A stretch of DNA of 61,441 nt from CAYRYU01 sp964428355 (GTDB lineage: Bacteria > Muiribacteriota > Ozemobacteria > Ozemobacterales > Ozemobacteraceae), in assembly GCA_964428355.1 (NCBI GenBank), contig CAYRYU010000038.1, forward strand, positions 1 to 61,441. The letters run 5' to 3'. Below, piece after piece: positions 40,721 to 50,830 of the stretch. Position 1 is the first letter of the stretch, and every line of letters starts with the position of its first letter. Under the pieces are notes generated by a model, which searched no databases, was not told the DNA's origin, and saw nothing but the letters and a program-made list of their open reading frames with translations. Position numbers and translations under genes: made by a program.

Positions 40721-43102
40721 ATGGCAAAAAACCTCATCATCGTCGAATCCCCGGGAAAGATCAAGACCCTGTCCAAGTTCCTGGGAAAGGATTTCGTCAT
40801 CGAGGCCAGCAAGGGCCATGTCATCGATCTTCCTGAAACCAGGATTGCGGTCGATACCGACAAGGGCTTCGTTCCTGCCTTCCAGGTCGTGCGGGACCGG
40901 GAACCCGTCATCCACCGGCTCAAGGAAGCCGCCCAGGGCGCAAAGGAGATCTTTCTCGCCCCCGACCCCGACCGGGAAGGGGAAGCCATCAGCTGGCATC
41001 TCGCGAACGTCCTGAACATCGATCCCCTTTCGCCCTGCCGTGTCACGTTCAATGCCATCACGCAGGAGGAAGTCCTCAACGCCTTGCGCTCCCCCCGGCC
41101 GATCAACCTCAACCTCGTAAGCGCGCAACAGTCAAGGCGAATCCTTGACCGGATAGTCGGATACCGGCTTTCCCCGCTCCTTTGGAAGAAGATAAGCCTG
41201 GGGCTTTCCGCGGGCCGGGTCCAGTCGGTCGCCGTTCTTTTCATCTGCCAGCGGGAAAAGGAGATCCTCGCTTTCCAACCGGTTGAATACTGGACGATCT
41301 CGGCTGAGCTGAAAGCCGGGAACAAGGGAAAGTTCAAGGTCAAACTCGTAAAGACCGATGGGAAGAAGCCCGTCCTTTCGACGGGAGCGGATGCGGAGGC
41401 CGTGGTCGCCCTGGTTCGCGATACCCCTCTTGCGGTCGACAACGTCGCGAAAAGATCACGGAAACAGAATCCTCCTCCTCCCTTCATCACCAGCACTCTT
41501 CAGCAGGAGGCCGCCCAGCGGTTTTCATACACGTCCAAGCGTACGATGTCTGTCGCGCAGAAATTGTACGAGGGAATCGAGATCGGCAGCCAGGGATCCG
41601 TAGGCCTGATAACCTACATGCGAACCGATTCCGTCCGCATCTCCCCCGAAGGGTTGGATGAGGCCCGGACCTACATAGCCGAAAAGTATGCTCCTTCATA
41701 CTCCCTCCCGGCCCCCAGAATCTATAAGACCCGGAAAGGGGCTCAGGACGCTCACGAAGCGATCCGGCCGACCTCGGTTTGGCGAACCCCGGAAAGCGTT
41801 TCGAAGTTCCTTCCGAAGGATGCCCTTCAGCTCTACACCATAATCTGGAGGAGGTTCGTCGCTTCCCAGATGGCCGAGGCCCAGTTCGAGGTTTCGACCA
41901 TCGACGTGAAAGCCGGGCCCCATCTTCTTCAGGCAACGGGAACCACGATGACCTTCGACGGATTCACCGCCCTCTACTCCGAGACCGCCGCCGAGGAGCC
42001 CAATGGCGAGCGTGACGGCGAGCGTGACGGTGAGCGTGACGGCGAGCGTAACGGCGATCGTCCCACCGACCTGGAGGATGATTTCCGGCAGAAGCTCCCC
42101 CCCTTGTCCACCGGTGACGGCGTTTCGCTGGTTGGAATACTGCCCGAGCAGAACTTTACTTCTCCTCCCCCGCGGTATTCCGAGTCGATGTTGATCAGGA
42201 CCCTCGAGAAGGAGGGGATTGGCCGCCCCAGCACCTATGCAGCCATCATCGAGACGATCCAGCAGCGCGGATACGTGCGCAAGGTCGAGGGGAAGTTCCG
42301 GCCCTCGGATGCGGCATTCCTCGCAACCCAGCTTCTTACCTCGAGTTTCGGGGACATCATCAACAAGAGTTTCACCGCGCAGATGGAGACCAGCCTCGAC
42401 GAGATCGAGGACGGAAAGAAGGACTGGGTGAAGGTTCTTCGCGATTTCTACCAGCCGTTTTTCACCGACCTGAAAAAGGCCGAGGCGGAAGTCAAGAAGG
42501 TCCAGATAGAGTCCGACATCACCTGCGAAAAATGCGGCAAACCCATGGTGGTCAAACTCGGCCGGACCGGGAAATTCCTTGCCTGCTCGGGCTATCCTGA
42601 GTGCAAGACGACCCGGCATATCCCGGAAGACATGATCCTGTTCGCCCAGGACACCACTCCGGAGCGTTTCCCCTTGAAGGAGGTGCTGGACAAATTCCAG
42701 GAAAGCCAGGCTCTTCCACCGGAAGTCACCGACCAGACCTGCGAAAAATGCGGCGCACCGATGCTCGTGAAGAATGGCCGCTTCGGTCGTTTCCTCGCCT
42801 GCTCCAAATATCCCGAGTGCCGCTCCACCAAGCCCATCGCGCAGGAAGCGGGGGTTAACTGCCCGGTCCCGGGTTGCGGGGGGAAAATCCTGATCAAGAA
42901 GTCCAAGCGGAAGAGGGTCTTCTACGGGTGCTCGAAGTACCCCACGTGCAGTTTCACGACATGGCAAAAGCCGACGGGCGAGCTTTGCCCAAAATGCAGC
43001 TCCCCGATGGTGTTTCACACCACGAAGAAGCTCGGAACCCATTCGAGATGTTCGAACAAGACCTGCGGCAAGGAGGAAGTGGCCGGTGCCGAAAAAGAAT
43101 AG
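40721..43102 (+). CDS. topA: DNA topoisomerase I
   Basis: Type IA topoisomerase that relaxes negative supercoils. The protein has 793 residues. The Toprim domain includes LIIVESPGKIKTL and DPDREGEAISWHL; the catalytic tyrosine is Y299 in GLITYMRTDSVRIS. The C-terminus has four zinc-ribbon units (CEKCGKPM, CEKCGAPM, CPVPGCGGKIL and CPKCSSPM), from about 600 to the end, the last of which is atypical. A 12-bp tandem repeat (42005-42060) inserts about 18 residues of Gly-Glu-Arg-Asp repeats in a surface region. Its stop overlaps trmFO by 17 bp. Confidence 0.97.
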   Translation: MAKNLIIVESPGKIKTLSKFLGKDFVIEASKGHVIDLPETRIAVDTDKGFVPAFQVVRDREPVIHRLKEAAQGAKEIFLAPDPDREGEAISWHLANVLNIDPLSPCRVTFNAITQEEVLNALRSPRPINLNLVSAQQSRRILDRIVGYRLSPLLWKKISLGLSAGRVQSVAVLFICQREKEILAFQPVEYWTISAELKAGNKGKFKVKLVKTDGKKPVLSTGADAEAVVALVRDTPLAVDNVAKRSRKQNPPPPFITSTLQQEAAQRFSYTSKRTMSVAQKLYEGIEIGSQGSVGLITYMRTDSVRISPEGLDEARTYIAEKYAPSYSLPAPRIYKTRKGAQDAHEAIRPTSVWRTPESVSKFLPKDALQLYTIIWRRFVASQMAEAQFEVSTIDVKAGPHLLQATGTTMTFDGFTALYSETAAEEPNGERDGERDGERDGERNGDRPTDLEDDFRQKLPPLSTGDGVSLVGILPEQNFTSPPPRYSESMLIRTLEKEGIGRPSTYAAIIETIQQRGYVRKVEGKFRPSDAAFLATQLLTSSFGDIINKSFTAQMETSLDEIEDGKKDWVKVLRDFYQPFFTDLKKAEAEVKKVQIESDITCEKCGKPMVVKLGRTGKFLACSGYPECKTTRHIPEDMILFAQDTTPERFPLKEVLDKFQESQALPPEVTDQTCEKCGAPMLVKNGRFGRFLACSKYPECRSTKPIAQEAGVNCPVPGCGGKILIKKSKRKRVFYGCSKYPTCSFTTWQKPTGELCPKCSSPMVFHTTKKLGTHSRCSNKTCGKEEVAGAEKE
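42005..42060 (+). repeat. 12-bp tandem repeat inside topA
   Basis: Four 12-bp units close to GGCGAGCGTGAC (42005-42052) are followed by a partial one. They encode GERD-GERD-GERD-GERN. The unit length is a multiple of three, so copy-number change would keep the frame. Confidence 0.9.
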
Positions 43103-44414
43103 CCCTCCTCCCGTTACCGTGATCGGGGCCGGTCTCGCCGGAACCGAGGCGACCTTTCAGCTCGTGAGGCGGGGAATTCCCGTGCGGCTGATCGAGATGC
43201 GCTCCAAGGTGACCACGGGGGCACACACCACGGATCTGCTCGCCGAACTCGTCTGCAGCAATTCCCTTGGAAGCAACCTCCCAGACCGGGCCTCCGGACT
43301 CCTCAAGGAGGAACTCCGGACCCTTGGAAGCTACATCCTCGAGATCGCCTACAAGTACCGCGTCCCCGCAGGAAACGCCCTCGCGGTCGACCGGGAGGCT
43401 TTTTCCCGGGAGATCACCCGTTACATCAGGGGACACAGCCATGTCGAGTTCATCAACGAGGAACTGGTAAGCCTTCCCGATGAGGGACCGACCATTCTCG
43501 CCACCGGTCCGCTCACCTCACCCAAGCTGCTCCAGCACCTTTCCAAGAGGTTCGGCAGCAAGCATCTCTTCTTCTTCGATGCTGTCGCTCCGGTCGTGAC
43601 GGCTGAATCTATCGATATGTCGAAATGCTTCAGGGCCGACCGTTACGAAGAGAAGGCGAAAGGCGATCATCTCAACTGCCCTCTTTCGAAGCCGGAATAC
43701 GAAGCCTTCGTGGCCGCGGTCCTTTCCGCCGAGAAGATCGAACTGTCGACGATGGAGAAGGACGCCCGAAAGAGTTTCTTCTCGGCCTGCCAACCTATCG
43801 AGGAGATTGCCGCGTCGGGTCCCGAATCCCTCCGGTTTGGGCCGATGAAGCCTGTGGGGCTTGTCGAGCCCGTGACCCGCCGCCGCCCCTATGCCGTGGT
43901 TCAGCTGCGCCAGGACAACCTGCTCGGGAGCCTCTACAACCTCGTCGGATTCCAGACGAATATCCGGCACCCCGAGCAGGAACGCGTTCTCAGGATGATT
44001 CCCGCCCTCAGGGAGGCGAAATTCGTGCGTTTCGGGACCATGCATCGCAACGCATATCTCAACGCCCCCAAGATCCTTACACCGACCCTCCAGGTCAAGG
44101 GGGACGAAGATCTCTTCATCGGAGGCCAGGTTTGCGGGGTCGAGGGGTATTGCGAGAGCGATGCGACGGGCCTTCTCGCGGGTTTGAACGTTGCCCGGAA
44201 GATCCTCAAGAAGCCCCTTGTCACCCCTCCGCCCGAATCGATCCTCGGGGCGCTTCTCCAGTACATCACCTTCACCGGACACAAGCAGTTCAACCCCATG
44301 AACGCCAACTTCGGGCTCTTCCCTGAAAAGAAGGGCCTCTCGGGCGAGGACCGCAGGAACGAGATCGTTGCGGAGGCCCGCCGGGCCTTCCGGCAGTTCA
44401 TCGGTCACATGTAG
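43086..44414 (+). CDS. trmFO: Methylenetetrahydrofolate--tRNA (uracil-5-)-methyltransferase TrmFO
   Basis: TrmFO forms ribothymidine at position 54 of tRNA with methylene-tetrahydrofolate and FADH2. The 442-residue protein has the N-terminal FAD motif VIGAGLAGTEAT, the family block TDLLAELVCSNSLGSN, the redox-active cysteine region and a C-terminal GGQVCGVEGYCESDATGLLAGLNVARK. The GTG start at 43086 overlaps topA by 17 bp. It lies downstream of topA as in many Firmicutes. A strong terminator follows about 140 bp later. Confidence 0.97.
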   Translation: MPKKNSPPPVTVIGAGLAGTEATFQLVRRGIPVRLIEMRSKVTTGAHTTDLLAELVCSNSLGSNLPDRASGLLKEELRTLGSYILEIAYKYRVPAGNALAVDREAFSREITRYIRGHSHVEFINEELVSLPDEGPTILATGPLTSPKLLQHLSKRFGSKHLFFFDAVAPVVTAESIDMSKCFRADRYEEKAKGDHLNCPLSKPEYEAFVAAVLSAEKIELSTMEKDARKSFFSACQPIEEIAASGPESLRFGPMKPVGLVEPVTRRRPYAVVQLRQDNLLGSLYNLVGFQTNIRHPEQERVLRMIPALREAKFVRFGTMHRNAYLNAPKILTPTLQVKGDEDLFIGGQVCGVEGYCESDATGLLAGLNVARKILKKPLVTPPPESILGALLQYITFTGHKQFNPMNANFGLFPEKKGLSGEDRRNEIVAEARRAFRQFIGHM

Positions 44415-44550
44415 CTTTCCCACCCCCCGAGTCGCAGTTGCGGGGGAAGAGGAAACCGGCGGGAAACCCGCGCTCGTCCCGATCCCGCGGGACTTCTGCC
44501 TCATTCGCCTCATTCCCGGAAACCGGTTTTTTCTTCACCCGTCTCCGCCC

Positions 44551-44588
44551 TGAAAAAAAGCAGCCCCGCCGGAGCGGGGCTGTTTCTT
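44551..44588. terminator. Bidirectional rho-independent terminator
   Basis: A run AAAAAAAG, then CAGCCCCGC (44561-44569), loop CGGA, GCGGGGCTG (44574-44582), then TTTCTTT. It lies between trmFO and the convergent giant lipoprotein and can serve both. Confidence 0.92.
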
Positions 44589-44599
44589 TCCCTGGGGGA

Positions 44600-47500
44600 T
44601 TACCATCCCGAGGAGTTGCCGACCCGGAGATGGATCAACCGGTTGTTACCGGTATCGCAGATGTAGAGGTTCTTTCCCACCGAATCGTAGACGAGGCCCG
44701 ACGGGGTGTTGAACTGCCCTAGACCGTTGTTGGGGCCGGAACCGAACTCTACGAGCAGTGCCCCGTTCGGGTCAAGGACCTTTATCACGTGGTTGGCGGT
44801 ATCCGCAACGAAGACCCGCCCCGCGTCGTCCGCATCGAGGGCGACCGGCATTCCGAACGAGAAGGAGGCGACTCCGGCAGATGCCCAGGTGAACTGGGTA
44901 TTGAGAGCAGTATTGAATTTCCGGACCACGGAGTTGGACCCCTGGAGGTTGGCTGCGTATACCATTCCCGTGCTCGGGGTGACCGCCAACCCGGTCGGGG
45001 AGGCAAGGAGCACCTCCGGGGCGATGATTGCGCCGGTGGAGGCGTTGAAGGTTAGGACCCTTCCGGAGCCGTAATCAGCGGCGAACCCCAGGGTATTCAA
45101 GTGGATATCCATCCCCATCGGAGTGCTGAATCCGGGGAAGTTGGCGGTCCACGTCATCGGAACCACTGCCCCATTGATCTTCGTTATCCGGTTCGCGGTC
45201 GAGTCGGTAAGGAAGATGTTCCCGGTATTGTCGACGGCAAGGTCGGCGAGGCCGGGGGAGAAGCTGCCGGGGACGCCCCACGAAGCGATGAGGTTGAAGT
45301 TCGAATCGATGCGCAGGAAACGCCGGTTTCCCCGGTCGCAGAGGAGAAGTTCGCCGAAAGCCGAACTGAATTCGTGGATACCGGTTGGGGCGTTCACCTG
45401 GCCACCCAGTGCCCCTCCGATGCCCCATGCCTGGAAGGTGAAGGTCACCGAGGCGATGCTTCCAAAGTTGTCGCTGGCCTGGAGGCGGAAGGTGCGCTCG
45501 CCCACGGGGAGGATATTCTGGTTAAGCGTCAACCCCTGGCCAAGGGTGGCGATTCCCGTCGTTACGTCGAGCCATGTGAAGCTTGCGGCATCGATATCCC
45601 CGAGTTCATAGTCGGAGCCCGTGGCGGTGAGGACGATGTTGTAGCTGGTGGATCCGACGAGATAGACGGGGATTCCCGACGTCGTTGTGGCGAACTGGTT
45701 CGGGAAAAGTGTGGGAACGAGCGAGACCAGAGAGGGAACCGGAAGCCGGTTCACCAGGATGTTCAGGCTGGAGGTGGCGGCGTATCCATGGTTGTCCATC
45801 ACGCAGGCGAAGATCGTCCGGGGGGCTGAAGCGAGCGATGTGGTGAACGAATCGGTGAAGGGGCCCGCCCCCGCGGGGATGGTCGCCTGACGGAGGGTAT
45901 CCGTGGCAGTCCCGCGCGCGTCATACCAGGTGACCGTGACTGGGTCATATCCGTTCGAATCGGCAATGTTGCTCAGGGTGAAGGTGATCGGGGTGTCGGA
46001 ATCGAACCGGAGATCGGAGGGGGCGGGGTTGGTCGTGATTGCGCCCACCGTCGGGGTCGCGTTGAAATACACATCGATGGTGGTCGAGGAAACCGCCCCG
46101 TATTGATCGGCGGCGTCGAACCTGATGGTGTGCGAACCGAGGCCATTTCCGATGGTGAACGTGTACCAGAATGTGGATGTGCCGAGGCCGAGGGGGGCAC
46201 CACCCTGGGAGACATCATACCAGTTCATCGTGGACGTCGCGATCGCGGGTGCGCCCGTGTCGGGGTCTGTGGCAGACCCCTGGAAATGCACAGTGGAATT
46301 CAAGGGAAAAACGTGGTTGTTGGCCGGAGTTGCGATGTTCACCGTCGGAGGGCGATTGATGTAAATAAGGAAGGTGAGGGAACCAACCCCACCGTGGGCA
46401 TCTGGAACACGTACCAGGACTGTATTCGTGCCCGCGTTCGAGGGGGTGGTCGCGTAACTGAATCCGGTGTAGAGATCGTTCCCGTTGAAATTCCAGACCG
46501 GGTTCGGGGCGGGATTCTGGTCGGGGTCCGTGACGGAAACGTTGAACGTGAGCGCGGAACCGAACAGCTTGACAGCACCGCTCGCGCTAACGACAGGTCC
46601 TCCGTCGTCAACCGTCGGACTTGTGACGGTCGGAGTCGTGTTCACGAAGACACTTTGGGAAACCGACGCAGACACGTTCGTCGAATCGGTCGCGGTAAGC
46701 CTGAAGGTGTTCGTTCCAGCGGGAAAGGCGTAGGTGAAGTTCGAGCCTGCGCCGAACTGACTGTCGGTCAAGGGGGGGGCCGTCGAGGCGTTGGAAACCG
46801 TCCATTTCAGTTGGGCTGGGTTGCCGATCGTTCCCCCGTCCTCGAAATCTGATGCGCTCGCAATGAAGGTCAGGTTCGTTCCCAGTTGTATCACGGAGAT
46901 TGTTGGAAGAGGTTGGACAATCTGCACGGTGGGAGGGGTGTTGCCAACCGTTATCGCGAAAGAAAGAGAGGAGACCGCCCCCTGGCTGTCGGAGGCAACC
47001 ACCTGCATCGTATGCGGGCCGGAGGCGAGATCCGATTTGGTGAAGGTTGCACCGATGTTTACCGGCAAACCGTCGGCGTTCCAGAGGATGCGGGAGTTGG
47101 GGATCGTTACATCCTCGAGGTCGGAGACCGAGGCTACGAAGTTGATTGGTGAACCAACCGGAAAGGTGGTTCCGGTGGGTTGGACGATCTGGATTACGGG
47201 AGCCTGGTTGGCTCCGATGCTGATGTTGAAGGTCGTGGAGCCCTGGGCGCCGTGGCTGTCGGAAGCGACCAGCGAGATCACGTGGGTGCCGGAGGCAAAA
47301 TCATTCTTGGTAAAGGAGGAGCCGTTGAAAACTATCGCCCCATCGGCATACCAGAGCATCGATGTCGCTGGAATGGTCTCGTCGAAATCCGTGATCGAGG
47401 CCACGAAGTTGACTGTCTGGCCGTAAAGGAAGTTTCGTGCCCCGACCGCGGGAGAGGAAACGCCGACGACGGGAGCCCGGTTGATGTAGACCGGGAAGGA

Positions 47501-49609
47501 CATCGATCCGAGCGTCGGGTCGGTCATTCCATGTTGGTCGAAGACGGAAATCTGGATGGTGTGAGTTCCTGCTGTCAGAGCTGATGTGTTGAAGGGGTTG
47601 GTGGACCCGAGCAGCGTCCCGGGCAATCCGCCGGTGGTATCGCGCCATTGAACGGCCAGAGTGGTAGAGGCCTGGTCGAAGTCCGAAACATCTGCCAGAA
47701 AGGAGAGGTTCGAACCGAGGAGGGTGACGGAAGGAAGTGTGGGGGTGATCAGCCCATCAACCCTGGGCGGAGGATTGATGTAGACACCTATCACATCGGT
47801 GTCGGACAGCCCCAAGCGGTCGAGTGCGGTGAGGGTAATGTTGTGGCTCCCTCTCGCGAGCGTGTTGACCGCGAAAGTGGCTTCGGTCGAGAGTTGGGTT
47901 CCTCCGTCATGCCAGACGAGGGAAAGCCCGTTGCCCATGGAATCTTCGATGTCGGTTCCCTGGCCTGCGAAGGTGATGTTGAACCCTTCGATGTAAACCG
48001 CACCGGAGGCCGGCGCGTTGATCTGGGCCGTTGGGGTGGCGTTGATCCGGAAGGAGTGGGAGTAGGTTCCCGACTGCATGAGGCTGTCATAAACCGTGAG
48101 GGAGATCACATAGGTCGCGGCTTCCGTCACCTCGTAACCTGCGCGAAGGTAAAACGAGGAAACCTTTCCCCAGGTTCCGTGCGGTTCGAGGACCCCGCCT
48201 CCCCTGTCGATCGAGAGTTTCCATGTGAAACTTCCCAGTACAGGATCAAGACCTGTATCTTCGGGATCGTAACCCGAACCGCTGACAGTGAGGGCCTGTC
48301 CATAGTTGCCCATGTTCAGCAACAGGTTCGCGATCGGATGGGAAATCGATGCGATCGGATTCTGATTCGCCTGGGACGGGGGGTTGCCGGAGCAGTAGAT
48401 GTCCCGGTATGCGACTGCGGTCCCGCCGCGGCCATCGGAGACCTGGACGGAGACGCGGTAGGTTCCGGTTGCGGTCGGAGAGGTCCAGATGACGCTTCCC
48501 GAGTTCGTGCTGCTCAGGTTGCCCGAGTCGGCTGTCCAGGAGTAGGAAAGGGCGTCCCCGTCCTGATCCGTCGCGCTGGCAATGATCTGGAGCCCCTGGG
48601 CCAGGCAGATCGTCGAGCCCGTAGCGACCATCTCGACCAGAGGATTGCGGTTGGTGCCGCCGCCCGTTCCGTAACTCAGGCCCAGGATAGCTTTTCCGGC
48701 CAGGCCCCGGGAATCCGAAGCGATGAAGGTGATGGTCGCAACGTTGTTCCCGGCCGGGGGGGACCAGATCGCGTTGTAGCTTCCCTGGGTCGTCAGGGTT
48801 CCCGCGGTCCATGTCCAGGTTGAGATGATCGTGTCTCCGTCAGCGTCGGAAACGTTCGCTGTTATGTTGATGGTGTATGGGGAAACAACGTAATACTTGT
48901 CCGCCGAGAGGCTGACGATCGGGGCACGGTTCGAATCGGTCGTGGTGGGAAGCACGGTCTGGATGTGCGGGGTCAGTGGTGAAGAGAAGTTCACCGGAAT
49001 CGAGACAGTCTGGTACCCGGGCACGGAAATCGTCAAGGCTTCCGATGCTCCCGAGGGCATCACCGGTGAGGTGTAACTCCCCGGACCCGTGCTGGTGAAA
49101 ACCTGCCCCCACACGGAAATGCTCGCTCCCGAAATCGGTTGGCCGTTCTTGTTGACCAGCTCGATCATGACGCAGTTGGTTGCCGACGCCAACCGCATGG
49201 TCCCGGCATTGCCGTCGGGGGAATTCTGGGAAACCACGATTGCCTGCGACCGGGCTTTGTATACTTTGTTGTTCTTCGTGAATTTCGCGACCACCCGGTG
49301 GGTTCCCCCGGATGGAATTGTAAGGTCGAATGCTCCGCTCGAATTGGTGGTAGTCGTGTATCCGGGGTTGGATTCAAGATAGACCTCGACGCTCGAAACC
49401 GAATAGTCCGGTAGGATCGAAGCTTCGAGTTCCTGTATCGATCCAAGGGTTCCCGAAGCGGTGACGCTTCCGGCGATGTGCAACCGGAAGGGTCCGGTGG
49501 GTAGGGCGTCATCCCCGTTCCCTCCACCTCCGCATCCGTGGAAAACCACCGCACCGAGAATGCAAACCGCGATGATAAAGAAGCTATACGAGCGCACGGA
49601 ACGAGTCAT
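44600..49609 (-). CDS. Giant lipoprotein with Ig/PKD-like repeats and NHL propeller
   Basis: A 1,669-residue secreted protein. The signal peptide ends in FHGC at C26, followed by GGGGNGDD, the usual Gly/Asp tail of a lipoprotein, although Phe-His in the lipobox is not ideal. Residues about 40-225 look like two carboxypeptidase-regulatory-like domains. About twelve tandem Ig/PKD-like repeats of 85-100 residues follow from about 230 to 1380, many beginning N-(R/Q/T)-x-P-x-V. The last 280 residues are NHL repeats (patterns like GLADLAVDNTGNIFLTDSTANRITKI) that should form a beta propeller. It is probably exposed on the surface and binds ligands or polymers. It has its own promoter at 49642-49671 and is convergent with trmFO. 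Confidence 0.9.
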   Translation of the reverse strand: MTRSVRSYSFFIIAVCILGAVVFHGCGGGGNGDDALPTGPFRLHIAGSVTASGTLGSIQELEASILPDYSVSSVEVYLESNPGYTTTTNSSGAFDLTIPSGGTHRVVAKFTKNNKVYKARSQAIVVSQNSPDGNAGTMRLASATNCVMIELVNKNGQPISGASISVWGQVFTSTGPGSYTSPVMPSGASEALTISVPGYQTVSIPVNFSSPLTPHIQTVLPTTTDSNRAPIVSLSADKYYVVSPYTINITANVSDADGDTIISTWTWTAGTLTTQGSYNAIWSPPAGNNVATITFIASDSRGLAGKAILGLSYGTGGGTNRNPLVEMVATGSTICLAQGLQIIASATDQDGDALSYSWTADSGNLSSTNSGSVIWTSPTATGTYRVSVQVSDGRGGTAVAYRDIYCSGNPPSQANQNPIASISHPIANLLLNMGNYGQALTVSGSGYDPEDTGLDPVLGSFTWKLSIDRGGGVLEPHGTWGKVSSFYLRAGYEVTEAATYVISLTVYDSLMQSGTYSHSFRINATPTAQINAPASGAVYIEGFNITFAGQGTDIEDSMGNGLSLVWHDGGTQLSTEATFAVNTLARGSHNITLTALDRLGLSDTDVIGVYINPPPRVDGLITPTLPSVTLLGSNLSFLADVSDFDQASTTLAVQWRDTTGGLPGTLLGSTNPFNTSALTAGTHTIQISVFDQHGMTDPTLGSMSFPVYINRAPVVGVSSPAVGARNFLYGQTVNFVASITDFDETIPATSMLWYADGAIVFNGSSFTKNDFASGTHVISLVASDSHGAQGSTTFNISIGANQAPVIQIVQPTGTTFPVGSPINFVASVSDLEDVTIPNSRILWNADGLPVNIGATFTKSDLASGPHTMQVVASDSQGAVSSLSFAITVGNTPPTVQIVQPLPTISVIQLGTNLTFIASASDFEDGGTIGNPAQLKWTVSNASTAPPLTDSQFGAGSNFTYAFPAGTNTFRLTATDSTNVSASVSQSVFVNTTPTVTSPTVDDGGPVVSASGAVKLFGSALTFNVSVTDPDQNPAPNPVWNFNGNDLYTGFSYATTPSNAGTNTVLVRVPDAHGGVGSLTFLIYINRPPTVNIATPANNHVFPLNSTVHFQGSATDPDTGAPAIATSTMNWYDVSQGGAPLGLGTSTFWYTFTIGNGLGSHTIRFDAADQYGAVSSTTIDVYFNATPTVGAITTNPAPSDLRFDSDTPITFTLSNIADSNGYDPVTVTWYDARGTATDTLRQATIPAGAGPFTDSFTTSLASAPRTIFACVMDNHGYAATSSLNILVNRLPVPSLVSLVPTLFPNQFATTTSGIPVYLVGSTSYNIVLTATGSDYELGDIDAASFTWLDVTTGIATLGQGLTLNQNILPVGERTFRLQASDNFGSIASVTFTFQAWGIGGALGGQVNAPTGIHEFSSAFGELLLCDRGNRRFLRIDSNFNLIASWGVPGSFSPGLADLAVDNTGNIFLTDSTANRITKINGAVVPMTWTANFPGFSTPMGMDIHLNTLGFAADYGSGRVLTFNASTGAIIAPEVLLASPTGLAVTPSTGMVYAANLQGSNSVVRKFNTALNTQFTWASAGVASFSFGMPVALDADDAGRVFVADTANHVIKVLDPNGALLVEFGSGPNNGLGQFNTPSGLVYDSVGKNLYICDTGNNRLIHLRVGNSSGW

Positions 49610-49641
49610 TCGAATCCCCCCGTCTAAGGCAGATTTGTAGC

Positions 49642-49671
49642 ATTATGGAATGGAGGGAGGCTCTCTGTCAA
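49642..49671 (-). promoter_or_regulatory. Promoter of the giant lipoprotein gene
   Basis: On the minus strand TTGACA (49671-49666) and CATAAT (49647-49642) are separated by 18 bp. Transcription would start about 25 bp before the ATG at 49609. Confidence 0.7.
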
Positions 49672-49694
49672 CCCTCCCCCAGGGAAAAACGTTA

Positions 49695-50540
49695 TCAAGA
49701 AATCTTTTCGCGTCCCAGGTTGGCCAGGGAACAGGCCACCGACGGTCTCTGCATCAGTGCGTCGAAAAGCGCAAAAAAAGCGCTTCCGGAAACCATCCTC
49801 GTCAATGCTGTCGACCTTTTTCCGAACTCGGTCTGAAGGAAATCCATGGCATGAGTCAGGTCCTCTCCGGTCGGGGCGGATCTTCCAGCGGCTGCCGCAA
49901 GCGCGCGAACCAGCCATTCTCCCAAAGAAAGGGCAACGATCATCAGGCAGACCCCTGCGTGGATCGATGACTGCCCTCCGAGCCATCCCGATCTGACCAA
50001 TCCGGTGAAAAATTCGAGAAAACGTGCATCGATTTCTCCACGCAACGGAGAAACCGTGATCTTGTCGACCTGGGGAATCGAGACCGACCGGTTCAGCCGC
50101 TGGAGGAAGACCGACCCCATGTTTAGGAACACCTTCGCCATGTCACGGAGGATGCCGATCATCGCCCCAAATCCAGCTTTCGGTGCTTCCGAAGTGGGGT
50201 CCCGGTCAAGAAAGCTGAAGAAAAGCCCCCGGATCAGCCGCGCCTTCGGGCATTCCGTCTCCGTTCCAGCCTGCTTCGCATCTTTGATGACCTCATCGAG
50301 TCCACGGGGTGGCGATTTCCCCTGCTTTGCCCTCACGGTTTCCCCCGTCAGAAGATAGACCGAGAAGAGCTTCTGGGGCACGTTCATACCCTCGTTCTGA
50401 AGAACCTGCAGGACCAGGGCTTCGAAATCACGATACTCTTTTTCGTCCATGGGGATCTTGTCCACAAGGGCAACTGGAAAGACCAGTTTCCCCGGTTCGG
50501 GATCGAGGCTCTTCGAAGCCTGTGAAACGGTGTCTGCCAT
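49695..50540 (-). CDS. Hypothetical protein
   Basis: About 281 residues; I do not recognise the family. It starts with an ATG (50540) preceded by GGAGAG, which I prefer over the in-frame ATG at 50594. No signal peptide is seen. Most of the protein is helical, and a hydrophobic segment near the end of the second third (SSIHAGVCLMIVALSLGEWL) could be a membrane or buried helix. It lies between the giant lipoprotein and the divergent REC-DUF2225 gene. Confidence 0.65.
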   Translation of the reverse strand: MADTVSQASKSLDPEPGKLVFPVALVDKIPMDEKEYRDFEALVLQVLQNEGMNVPQKLFSVYLLTGETVRAKQGKSPPRGLDEVIKDAKQAGTETECPKARLIRGLFFSFLDRDPTSEAPKAGFGAMIGILRDMAKVFLNMGSVFLQRLNRSVSIPQVDKITVSPLRGEIDARFLEFFTGLVRSGWLGGQSSIHAGVCLMIVALSLGEWLVRALAAAAGRSAPTGEDLTHAMDFLQTEFGKRSTALTRMVSGSAFFALFDALMQRPSVACSLANLGREKIS

Positions 50541-50830
50541 TTTCTCTCTCCTGCGGCCCCAGCCTGCCTCACATGGAGGGGGGGATTTTCTCATCGAACA
50601 GCGTCATGGTAAATGATCCTCCGCGGATTTTCCAGCCGGTGGGTTTGTTGGAACCACCATGCTTCCACGCGAAATCAGGAGGAATTCGTGGAAAAACGGC
50701 CATAAGTGCAACGTCCCCTTTACCCTGGAACCCGGGCCGGCGAATCCTTGTGGAAAACCCGAAAACCCGGGGTCTTTCCTTTTCTCACCGTGGTCGATGA
50801 TAATAGGGGGGAGTGTCTTGTGGAGGAATA

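Noticed and set aside
44785..48823. Many frames antisense to or shifted in the giant lipoprotein
   Set aside because: They mirror the repeated Ig units and lack start signals. The minus-strand 1,669-residue frame with its promoter explains the region.
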